Source of the DNA: an uncultured Sulfurovum sp.
Lineage (GTDB): Bacteria; Campylobacterota; Campylobacteria; Campylobacterales; Sulfurovaceae
Direction of reading: 5' to 3'
DNA length: 35,629 nucleotides
Assembly (NCBI GenBank): GCA_902727915.1
Contig: CACVAU010000026.1
Span: 2,281 to 37,909 of the forward strand
The translations under genes were made by a program, and so were the position numbers. Under the pieces are notes generated by a model. That model searched no databases. It was not told the origin of the DNA and saw only the letters and a list, made by a program, of their open reading frames with translations. Shown one piece after another: positions 1 through 6,436 of the stretch. How positions within the stretch are numbered: position 1 is the first letter of the stretch; each line of letters starts with the position of its first letter.

Positions 1-590
1 GTCAGTGGAGTATTACCCCAACAACCCCTTTAGCCAATGGCGTGGTCTTAACAGCAACGCAAGAAGATACATCAGGAAACGTTTCAACAGGTTCAGGAAG
101 TGTACCAGTTGACAATGTAGCACCAGATGCACCAGTGATTAATCCAACCAATGGAACAACGATTACAGGAACAGGAGAAGTGGACGCAACCATAACCGTG
201 ACTGATGCAGATAACAATACCATCGGTACAGCTGTAGTGGATGCCAATGGTCAGTGGAGTATTACCCCAACAACCCCTTTAGCCAATGGCGTGGTCTTAA
301 CAGCAACGCAAGAAGATACATCAGGAAACGTTTCAACAGGTTCAGGAAGTGTACCAGTTGACAATGTAGCACCAGACGCACCAGCCATTAATCCAACCAA
401 TGGAACAACCATTACAGGAACAGGAGAAGTAGGAGCAACCATAACAGTAACTGATGCAGATAACAATACCATTGGTACAGCCGTAGTGGATGCAAATGGA
501 GAGTGGACTATTACCCCAACAACCCCTTTAGCCAATGGCGTGGTCTTAACAGCAACGCAAGAAGATACATCAGGAAACACTTCCATAAGC
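1..590 (+). repeat. Tandem 249-bp repeats encoding 83-aa Ig-like domains
   Basis: The segment starting at base 1 recurs at 250 and again, diverged at its first codons, at 499, giving a period of 249 bases (83 codons). The first 127 bases of the copies at 1 and 250 are identical; the first mismatch is position 128 versus 377. Later differences are scattered and mostly synonymous. The third copy is partial and diverges at about base 578. Such near-identity points to recent duplication or gene conversion. More copies very likely lie upstream of the window. Confidence 0.95.
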
Positions 591-1136
591 TCAGGAGGGA
601 CAACGGTAGATAGTACGGATTCAGATGCAACATTGACAGTAGGAGATGGTGTAAGTGAACCAGTAAATCTTCCAAGTACAGCCGATACAGAGGGCGAAGC
701 GATTAACCTCTTTGACTTTAAGTTAACTGATGGTGGAACAGGCGATGGATTTACGACAGATGTTAGTCAAGTAGTGATTCATACCAGTGGAACAGCAGAC
801 TTCTCTAAAGTAACATGGAGATTAAATGGAGCAAATGTGAGTAATATAACAGGAACGTATGACAGCAATGCGAATACCTTAACCTTTAGTGGGCTTAATA
901 TTAGTGTTACGAATGGAACAAGTGAGACTTATACGGTATCAGGGTACTATGCGTCGGCAAGTGACTTAACCGATAATCAAACCTATGTTCTAAGTGTCAA
1001 TGGTGATGATGACTTAACCGTTGATGAGGCTAAAACGAAGATGAGTGGTTCTAATGTGACAATTAATAATGGTACAGGAACCAAAGTAGACATTGTGGCG
1101 ACCAAATTACGATTTATGGTTTTACCATCAAACTAA
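1..1136 (+). CDS. Large repetitive Ig-like surface adhesin, C-terminal part (5' end outside window)
   Basis: The reading frame is open from the left edge (first full codon at base 3) to TAA at 1134-1136, so only the C-terminal ~377 residues are visible. Up to about base 590 it consists of 83-residue Ig-like units (VDNVAPDAP..., TITGTGE..., GTAVVDANGQW..., TPLANG), the type of bacterial Ig-like domain found in BapA-like biofilm adhesins. A different Thr/Ser/Asn-rich module follows at about 600-1080 (LFDFKLTDGG, VVIHTSGTADF, SETYTVSGYYAS). The protein ends abruptly after ATKLRFMVLPSN, which looks like the first strand of another module and not a finished terminus; no RTX repeats, sorting motif or membrane segment is present. 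It is presumably secreted and cell-surface located. It sits 23 bases before the next gene, probably in one operon. The family assignment is secure at the level of an Ig-like repeat protein; the export route and ligand are unknown. Confidence 0.85.
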   Translation, partial: QWSITPTTPLANGVVLTATQEDTSGNVSTGSGSVPVDNVAPDAPVINPTNGTTITGTGEVDATITVTDADNNTIGTAVVDANGQWSITPTTPLANGVVLTATQEDTSGNVSTGSGSVPVDNVAPDAPAINPTNGTTITGTGEVGATITVTDADNNTIGTAVVDANGEWTITPTTPLANGVVLTATQEDTSGNTSISSGGTTVDSTDSDATLTVGDGVSEPVNLPSTADTEGEAINLFDFKLTDGGTGDGFTTDVSQVVIHTSGTADFSKVTWRLNGANVSNITGTYDSNANTLTFSGLNISVTNGTSETYTVSGYYASASDLTDNQTYVLSVNGDDDLTVDEAKTKMSGSNVTINNGTGTKVDIVATKLRFMVLPSN

Positions 1137-1159
1137 AGTAAGTAAACAAAGGAGATATT

Positions 1160-2515
1160 ATGCATACTAAAATGAGTAAGGTACCAATAATTTTAGGGAT
1201 ATTGGTATCCCTTCATTCAACTTCTATTGCCCAAACCACGGTTAGTGGTTTAAGTTATACGACACAACCAACTATTGTTGCAGTAGATGAATATGGTAAT
1301 ATCGATTTAGATTATAATCAAAGTATTACGCTCTCTTCTGATGGATTGGGTGTCTTGGGAGGGACTTTGACACAAACAGCACTTGAAGGTGTGGTGAATT
1401 ATACTGATATTAACTACCGTGCGACAGCTGATAATGAATTGTATTATTTAACAGCCAAAGGTAGCAATCTTACTGAGGTGAACTCCACTTTAATTCTTTC
1501 GGATGTTGTGGCAACTAAATTGATTTTTACAAATCAAGCAACCCCTTCAACATTGACGGTGGGTGTTGTGCATGATTTTGAAAATGATCCTGTGGTAAAA
1601 GCTGTTGATAATGAAGGTTTGGTAGACATTAATTTTACAGAAATGATTAGTTTGAGTGAGAATGGAACAGGTACAGCTACTTTTACAAACAATAATGTAC
1701 TCGCCATTGAAGGTGTGGCAACATTTACAGGCTTAACGTTTAATTACGATACGACAGCAACCATTCAGTTAGTCGCCAATGACCAAGATGATATTAATCT
1801 TGATTTTGCCATGGTTTTAAGTGATGACCTTATTATTGAACCGAAAACTACTTCCATTGTCGTACCTGTGGATCAAACAGAAACAACGGTTGAATTTGAT
1901 GAAAGTGTGAATGTAAGTTTTGATGAAGTTAACGGGGTAAAACAAGCTGTTCTTACCGTTAATGATAGGGTTCTTAATATTGCTGTTTCTTCTAGTGGTA
2001 CGATGTCTGGAAGCGTTGTGTCAGAAGATAATGCTGGAAACAGTGTTAACTCTTCTATTGAGGTTAATAATCCAAAAAGTAATACAACCGTTGATGCTGA
2101 AGGAAATATGCAAATTGTTGTGAGTAATGAAAATACATCAACCGTGAAAGTAACGGTAAAAAGTGATGGTAGCCTTAAACATGAAGTAGAAACTGAACGT
2201 GGTGTAACGGTTTCACTTAGTAGTATTGCTGGAGCTGATGTAAAAATTGACACCGAAGGAAATATTGCAACAACATCTGAAGTAGAAAAAAATGGTTTTA
2301 TTTACAAAGCCGTGGTGACTACCAACATTAATGGAGAGACAAGTACGAAATTTATTAAGGTTGACATTGCTACGAATGAACAGAGTGATCTGTCAAATAC
2401 ACTTAAAGAGGGTGCTAACTTTGCACTTGGTAATGAAGCAAATGTGTTAGAGATTGATGATTTGATTTATATAGAAGTTGTGGCAACACTTGATAATGCG
2501 TTAGAAATAGAGTAG
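1160..2515 (+). CDS. Secreted modular beta-sandwich protein, possible split-off C-terminal part of the adhesin
   Basis: 451 residues. The start is supported by AAAGGAG at 1148-1154 and by a signal peptide (MHTKMSKV, hydrophobic IILGILVSL, cleavage near STSIAQ/TT). The mature part opens with TTVSGLSYTTQPTIVAVDE and contains two related modules. The second starts with VVATKLIFTNQATPS at about residue 116; the first lacks that opening strand, which instead appears as the last residues of the upstream gene. The second half (about 240-451) is Val/Thr/Asn-rich, with repeated short strands such as DAEGNMQIVVSN and DTEGNIATTSEV, and ends in an acidic tail without an anchor. No catalytic motif is recognisable. 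It is probably an extracellular partner or remnant of the adhesin, and is followed 14 bases later by a lipoprotein gene. Function is inferred only from architecture. Confidence 0.75.
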   Translation: MHTKMSKVPIILGILVSLHSTSIAQTTVSGLSYTTQPTIVAVDEYGNIDLDYNQSITLSSDGLGVLGGTLTQTALEGVVNYTDINYRATADNELYYLTAKGSNLTEVNSTLILSDVVATKLIFTNQATPSTLTVGVVHDFENDPVVKAVDNEGLVDINFTEMISLSENGTGTATFTNNNVLAIEGVATFTGLTFNYDTTATIQLVANDQDDINLDFAMVLSDDLIIEPKTTSIVVPVDQTETTVEFDESVNVSFDEVNGVKQAVLTVNDRVLNIAVSSSGTMSGSVVSEDNAGNSVNSSIEVNNPKSNTTVDAEGNMQIVVSNENTSTVKVTVKSDGSLKHEVETERGVTVSLSSIAGADVKIDTEGNIATTSEVEKNGFIYKAVVTTNINGETSTKFIKVDIATNEQSDLSNTLKEGANFALGNEANVLEIDDLIYIEVVATLDNALEIE

Positions 2516-2529
2516 CAAGGATGAAAACA

Positions 2530-2814
2530 ATGACAAAATATAACGTGGTAATACTAACAGGGATATTGATGCTTTTAAATGCATGTGGAAATGGCGAAGT
2601 ACAGGTTAAAAATACCAGTGAAGCAATTGAAAAAATTAGCATAGAGATTCCTTGTACTACGCCTACAACATTAAGTAACTATGTAGAGCTTAAAAGTGGA
2701 GACACAATTGTTAAAGATGAAGTCTCTAGTAGCATAAAACTTTATCATGATGAAAATAATCTTAAGCGTGTTTGTCTTCAAAGTGGTAAGGCACATGTAG
2801 AGCGTGCTATTTAA
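2530..2814 (+). CDS. Small lipoprotein, unknown function
   Basis: 94 residues from ATG 2530. This start is preferred over ATG 2521 because AAGGA at 2517-2521 lies 8 bases before 2530 and directly touches 2521. The N-terminus is a lipoprotein signal: MTKYN, then hydrophobic VVILTGILMLLNAC, with the lipobox Cys at residue 19. The mature part is short and polar, with two Cys (IPCTTP and KRVCLQ) that could form a disulfide, and a segment VELKSGDTIVKDEVSSS resembling the beta-rich style of the neighbouring adhesin modules. It follows the secreted protein gene by 14 bases and is probably co-transcribed, so a role in anchoring or assembling that surface protein is plausible but unproven. I do not recognise the family. 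Confidence 0.7.
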   Translation: MTKYNVVILTGILMLLNACGNGEVQVKNTSEAIEKISIEIPCTTPTTLSNYVELKSGDTIVKDEVSSSIKLYHDENNLKRVCLQSGKAHVERAI

Positions 2815-2928
2815 TATGGTATCACTCATGGGTAAATAAGCGTAAAAATATTTCAAAAAATCATTTTCTGACAAAAATTAGATTTTTTTTTATTAGTATT
2901 CGATACTTAATCAAAGGCTAATAAGCAT

Positions 2929-2946
2929 TTCAAGCTAAAGCTTGAA
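2929..2946. promoter_or_regulatory. Near-perfect palindrome just before an RBS
   Basis: TTCAAGCT at 2929-2936 and AGCTTGAA at 2939-2946 are exact reverse complements separated by AA. The palindrome abuts the AAAGGAG ribosome binding site of the gene starting at 2958. It could be an operator or a small hairpin affecting translation. A run of nine T lies upstream at 2883-2891. Confidence 0.45.
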
Positions 2947-2957
2947 AAGGAGAAATA

Positions 2958-3179
2958 ATGAAAACTTTACAAGTTATAATTTTGTTAACATGTACGATGA
3001 TGTTACAGGCTGCTAAAGTGACATGGACAGAGGACGGCAAAGCCGAGATTAGTGAAAATAAACACCCTATAAAAGGCTGTCAAATGAATGATTTGTTCTT
3101 GATATCAATGGATAAAAATGAGACGCTTCTAATTTTAGATTCCTTAGATACCAATGCAAGTAATTTATGCAGTTTATAA
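2958..3179 (+). CDS. Small exported protein with two cysteines, unknown function
   Basis: 73 residues with a strong ribosome binding site (AAAGGAG, 6 bases before ATG). The N-terminus is a typical signal peptide (MKTLQ, hydrophobic VIILLTCTMML, cleavage near QAAK), leaving a mature peptide of about 55 residues. It has two Cys in the mature part (KGCQM and SNLCSL at the very end) that could pair in the periplasm. No family is recognised. It is separated from the upstream lipoprotein gene by 143 bases containing a palindrome, and it converges with the next leftward gene only 10 bases away. The signal peptide and RBS make it a credible real gene despite its size. Confidence 0.65.
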   Translation: MKTLQVIILLTCTMMLQAAKVTWTEDGKAEISENKHPIKGCQMNDLFLISMDKNETLLILDSLDTNASNLCSL

Positions 3180-3189
3180 AAAGCTTATT

Positions 3190-5364
3190 TTAAAAGTATC
3201 GAAAGGTAATGCATTGTTGTATTACCTCTTGGGCATACTTAGTATGTCCATAATCAGCCTGAAAATCTTTGATGGCTTCTGTAAAATCTTTTGACTCACG
3301 TAACAAGTTTATCACTTTTTTTGTACCATTGTTCCAACCATTGAAACGAGGCATTTCCCATGTGTTGTCATCATACTTTTGGGTATCGGAGATGGCAAGG
3401 TTAAATTTTATTTTTAAAAGTTGGTAGGCTATTTTAGCTTTAAAGTTTTCTTTTGTTGCATATTTTAATGCCAGTTCATACTCTTTTTGGGCATTAAGTA
3501 AGTCAGTGGTTTTGGGTAATCGTTCACCTCTTTGTAATGTGGTATGACGGTAAAGTACAGAAGACATTGGAAAGTTACCAAACCAACTCTTATTATAGAG
3601 TCCATTTGCATATAAAAAATGGTCAATGGCTGAAGTTGGTTTTTCCTTAATGGTATTTTCAAGTCGAAGCATGGTCTCAACAAATTCTTTTTGTGAATAA
3701 GTTTTTTTTGAAGGAGTTCGGTTAGAGGTATTAATGGAAACATTAAAAGGATTATAAGGTGTTTCTACATTTTTTTGAGGTACTTGTCGTAGGTAAAATT
3801 GTGCTTGTTTAAAGTCATTGTTTTGTAAGTAGAGGGTTGCTAAAATTTTAGCAACATCACCTTTTTCTAAATTACTCATGGTTTTTTTAAAAATATTTTC
3901 TTCAAAAAAAGAACGTTTTTCTTGTTCCACATAGGCTTGAAATTTTGAAGCATCCACATAATTAAGTGCTTCTAAAATAATAAATCGATACTTATCATGT
4001 TGGGCAAAAAGTCGATTAAGCTTTTTTTCAATGGTACCATCTTCATCCAAGGTTGAAATTTGTAAAGCTGTGTATCTTAAAATAGATTTTTGTTTGATGT
4101 CTGAAAATTTTGGAAGTAAAGGTTTGAGTTGTTGGTAGAGGGCATACTGTTCTTGGTCTGAACTTGAAGAAAGTTGATGGAGACCATAAATATAGGTTAG
4201 TAACTTCGCAAAAGGGGCTTGTCTATTATTGGCAAGTTTACGGAGTTTGACAATGTCTTTACGTGATAAAGAGTGATAATCAAGTACATTGAGATAAAGT
4301 TTTGAGTAGAGGGTAAAAAAGCTTTGTTTTTTCAATGCGCTTAGTATTTCTAAGAAGTGTTTTTTTTGTAATTTATAGCTCTTTATTTCTGCTTTGACAT
4401 ATTTATTTCTTTTTCCAGAATAGAGCATAATACGATAACGTTTATTTTGTAATTCTTGCATAATCATGTAAGTTAAGCGTTCAAACCAAATGGAGTTAGG
4501 GGCTAAAGAAGCGATGTTTTTGAGTTCATGTAGGGGTTCATTTTCCCACTTCATTGCTCGTAAAAAATGATACAGTGCTTTGGTTTCTTTGTCGTCTGTA
4601 CTTTTTAACAGTGTTTGCCAGGTTTCATCACTTGTGACCTTAAAGTCATAATAACCATAATGAGGGTTAGTACGGTGTTTGGCAAAAATTTCTGCATAAA
4701 GTTTGTTGGCATTAACACTTTGTTTTAGGTGTTGATAGCTACCTGCTCTTAAGGCGTTAATCCATTCTTTGACAACGCCTTGTTGATTCACAATCAAGGC
4801 ATTATTATTGTAAAGGTTTAAAACTTTATTATATTGTCCATCATGGTGGTAGAGTCGCATTAATAAATAGAGATAACGTTCTTTTAAAAAAGGTTTATTT
4901 TCTTTGTTGAAGAGTTGTAATCCTTTGTTGATAATTTTGTCTTTATTTTTGATACTGATATTTTGAGCCAGTTGATTTTGTAAGTGTAAAAAATGAATGT
5001 ATTTACCAAAACTTGGGTAGTTTGTGTTGTTGCTATAGTACTTTGAAGCTTTTTCAATGGCATTCTTTTTATAAAAAAGTGCTTCAATCTCCGTGGCAGA
5101 AAGTTTGTTTTTAAAATAACCTTCCCAAGCTTTGATATTTGCTTCTTTTTTTTTCGTAGCAAAATATTTAAAGCGTGTATCATGTGCTGTATAAGAACCT
5201 GAAAGTTTATACAATGGGTTGTCACGAGGTAAATCTACCATATCGGGGTCAGTAAAATTATAATATTCGTCTTTAATGTACAGCTCATTCCATGTTCCAG
5301 CACAAGCAGAGAGTTTGCTAATAAAGATGTTTGTGAGTAGTATGCTTAGAAGAATAAATTTCAT
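3190..5364 (-). CDS. Large exported helical-repeat protein (possible lipoprotein), unknown function
   Basis: 724 residues from ATG at 5364-5362. A longer frame back to 5427 exists but overlaps the upstream gene, and the export signal only starts here: MKFILLSILLTNIF... followed by LSAC, a possible lipobox with Cys21. GGGG sits 5 bases upstream as a weak ribosome binding site. The body is almost entirely amphipathic helix with many Leu/Tyr/Lys, in the style of TPR/Sel1-like solenoids (YLYLLMRLYHH, ILATLYLQNNDF). The region after the Cys is rich in aromatic and acidic residues (CAGTWNELYIKDEYYNF). No catalytic motif is seen. The gene starts one base after the stop of the 123-aa coiled-coil gene, so the two are translationally coupled. 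It may be a periplasmic or outer-membrane scaffold; the function is unknown. Confidence 0.7.
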   Translation of the reverse strand: MKFILLSILLTNIFISKLSACAGTWNELYIKDEYYNFTDPDMVDLPRDNPLYKLSGSYTAHDTRFKYFATKKKEANIKAWEGYFKNKLSATEIEALFYKKNAIEKASKYYSNNTNYPSFGKYIHFLHLQNQLAQNISIKNKDKIINKGLQLFNKENKPFLKERYLYLLMRLYHHDGQYNKVLNLYNNNALIVNQQGVVKEWINALRAGSYQHLKQSVNANKLYAEIFAKHRTNPHYGYYDFKVTSDETWQTLLKSTDDKETKALYHFLRAMKWENEPLHELKNIASLAPNSIWFERLTYMIMQELQNKRYRIMLYSGKRNKYVKAEIKSYKLQKKHFLEILSALKKQSFFTLYSKLYLNVLDYHSLSRKDIVKLRKLANNRQAPFAKLLTYIYGLHQLSSSSDQEQYALYQQLKPLLPKFSDIKQKSILRYTALQISTLDEDGTIEKKLNRLFAQHDKYRFIILEALNYVDASKFQAYVEQEKRSFFEENIFKKTMSNLEKGDVAKILATLYLQNNDFKQAQFYLRQVPQKNVETPYNPFNVSINTSNRTPSKKTYSQKEFVETMLRLENTIKEKPTSAIDHFLYANGLYNKSWFGNFPMSSVLYRHTTLQRGERLPKTTDLLNAQKEYELALKYATKENFKAKIAYQLLKIKFNLAISDTQKYDDNTWEMPRFNGWNNGTKKVINLLRESKDFTEAIKDFQADYGHTKYAQEVIQQCITFRYF

Positions 5365-5365
5365 A

Positions 5366-5737
5366 TTAACCCCAATCTTGGTTTTTACTTTTATTTTTAT
5401 GTTTGTCTTTTTTGTAAGAACTGCCATTTTTGAGTTTTTGCAGTCGATTTAAGAGGGTCATGTTCGCATCACGAATATCATCTAAAATAAATTCTTGTTC
5501 CACTTCGAAACTAAGTCTGTCTATATAGGTTTTCATTTGATGATGGTATTCAGAATTGAGTTGAATTTGAACTTGTTCATTAAGTTTTTTCTTCAACTCT
5601 TTAAATTTTTTTAGAAACTGTTCTTGGGTGGTTTCTTCGTCACGAAACATTTTAAAAAGATTTTTAGTAACCTTTTCCAAAAAAGTAATATAGCGTTGAC
5701 GTTGGTATTTTTCTATCTGCTTTTCTGTGTATCTCAT
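5366..5737 (-). CDS. Small basic coiled-coil protein, unknown function
   Basis: 123 residues, rich in Lys, Glu, Gln and Arg, with long predicted helices (FLKKFKELKKKLNEQVQIQ, VEQEFILDDIRDAN) and a Lys/Asn-rich tail (KKDKHKNKSKNQDWG). No signal peptide or membrane segment is visible, so it is likely cytoplasmic. There is no ribosome binding site before ATG 5737. Instead a perfect TATAAT on the same strand (5750-5745) lies 7 bases upstream, which suggests a leaderless mRNA. Its stop is one base from the start of the large exported protein gene, so it is the first gene of a two-gene unit. The family is not recognised. Confidence 0.6.
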   Translation of the reverse strand: MRYTEKQIEKYQRQRYITFLEKVTKNLFKMFRDEETTQEQFLKKFKELKKKLNEQVQIQLNSEYHHQMKTYIDRLSFEVEQEFILDDIRDANMTLLNRLQKLKNGSSYKKDKHKNKSKNQDWG

Positions 5738-5744
5738 TGAAAGT

Positions 5745-5750
5745 ATTATA
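5745..5750 (-). promoter_or_regulatory. TATAAT -10 box for the coiled-coil gene (leaderless candidate)
   Basis: On the minus strand the sequence reads CGCTATAATACTTTCAATG, so the hexamer ends 7 bases before the ATG and transcription would start at or next to the start codon. No convincing -35 is visible at 16-18 bases, as is usual in Campylobacterota. Confidence 0.5.
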
Positions 5751-5799
5751 GCGTAAAGTTAGGTGAATAAGCGTTGTTAAAAACGGAAAACGTAAGGGG

Positions 5800-5827
5800 A
5801 AAATTTCTCACCTAACAAGGTGAGAAA
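5800..5827 (-). terminator. Intrinsic terminator of tpx
   Basis: A perfect 10-bp inverted repeat (TTTCTCACCT 5804-5813, loop 5814-5817, AGGTGAGAAA 5818-5827) lies five bases beyond the tpx stop codon. On the minus strand it runs into a short T tract (TTTT then CCCC). Position and stem quality support a terminator for leftward transcription. Confidence 0.8.
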
Positions 5828-5832
5828 AATGA

Positions 5833-6348
5833 CTAACAAGCAGCCTTAGCAGCAGCAAGTGCTTCTTCATAGTTTGGTTCTTCTGTAATTTCTGGAACAG
5901 TTTGTTTATAAGCAATTTTACCATTTTGTCCAATTACAAAGATAACTCTAGCCGTTAGACCAGCTAAAGGACCATCAGCCAAAAGAACACCATAAGCATT
6001 TGCGAAGTCTTTGTTTCTGAAATCTGAACATACTTTAATGTTTTCAACACCAGCAGCACCACACCATTCAGCAGCAGCAAATGGAAGATCCATAGATACA
6101 GTAAGTACTTCTACACCTTCTAAAGAGGTTGCTTCTGTGTTAAATCTTCTTGTTTCAGCATCACATACACCTGTGTTTAATGACGGTACTGCAATAACAA
6201 GTTGAACTTTACCTTCTCCACCAATTTGCTCATCTTGAAGCATTGGGTTACAGTTTACTACTGTTGTTACTGGTGCTGTGTCACCTACGTTTACTTCTGT
6301 ACCACCAAGTGTACACACGATGTCATTTTTAAATGTTACTGTTGCCAT
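5833..6348 (-). CDS. tpx: Thiol peroxidase (atypical 2-Cys peroxiredoxin, Tpx)
   Basis: 171 residues, the usual Tpx length. It reduces H2O2 and organic hydroperoxides in the cytoplasm or periplasm using thioredoxin. The peroxidatic Cys is in PSLNTGVCDAETRRFN (around residue 62), with the Tpx signature T..C plus the downstream Arg. The resolving Cys is in the helix near residue 95 (AAEWCGAAG), and NFRN-like KVCSDFRNKDFANAYGV follows as in the family. The start has TAAGGAA upstream. It is monocistronic: its own TATAAT box and inverted repeat lie upstream and an intrinsic terminator lies just after the stop. It is unrelated in function to its neighbours and probably a housekeeping gene flanking the surface-structure locus. 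Confidence 0.95.
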   Translation of the reverse strand: MATVTFKNDIVCTLGGTEVNVGDTAPVTTVVNCNPMLQDEQIGGEGKVQLVIAVPSLNTGVCDAETRRFNTEATSLEGVEVLTVSMDLPFAAAEWCGAAGVENIKVCSDFRNKDFANAYGVLLADGPLAGLTARVIFVIGQNGKIAYKQTVPEITEEPNYEEALAAAKAAC

Positions 6349-6377
6349 TTTTATTCCTTAATTTTTGAATGTATGCG

Positions 6378-6383
6378 ATTATA
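6378..6383 (-). promoter_or_regulatory. tpx: -10 box of the tpx promoter
   Basis: Perfect TATAAT on the minus strand, 29 bases upstream of the tpx ATG, leaving a leader of about 20 bases that holds the TAAGGAA ribosome binding site. There is no good TTGACA at the expected distance. Confidence 0.65.
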
Positions 6384-6396
6384 GTTTAAATAGGAT

Positions 6397-6418
6397 AAAT
6401 CTAGTCTAAATTAGATTT
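6397..6418. promoter_or_regulatory. Inverted repeat over the tpx -35 region, candidate operator
   Basis: AAATCTA (6397-6403) and TAGATTT (6412-6418) are exact reverse complements with an 8-base spacer, covering the -35 area of the tpx promoter. A dimeric regulator such as a peroxide-responsive Fur-family repressor could bind here. That identity is inference; the sequence shows only the symmetry and its position. Confidence 0.4.
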
Positions 6419-6436
6419 TTTTATTGTGACATTGCC

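Noticed and set aside
2..586. Open frames on the minus strand (2-247 and 251-586) antisense to the adhesin repeats
   Set aside because: They repeat with the same 249-base period as the plus-strand coding repeats, have no ribosome binding sites, and are shadows of the real frame.
1..590. Repeats as a CRISPR array
   Set aside because: The period is 249 bases with continuous coding of Ig-like domains; there are no short repeats separated by unique spacers.
5362..5427. Extended start of the helical-repeat protein at 5427
   Set aside because: It would overlap the upstream coiled-coil gene by 62 bases and place 21 Lys-rich residues before an obvious export signal; ATG 5364 fits the signal peptide and operon spacing.
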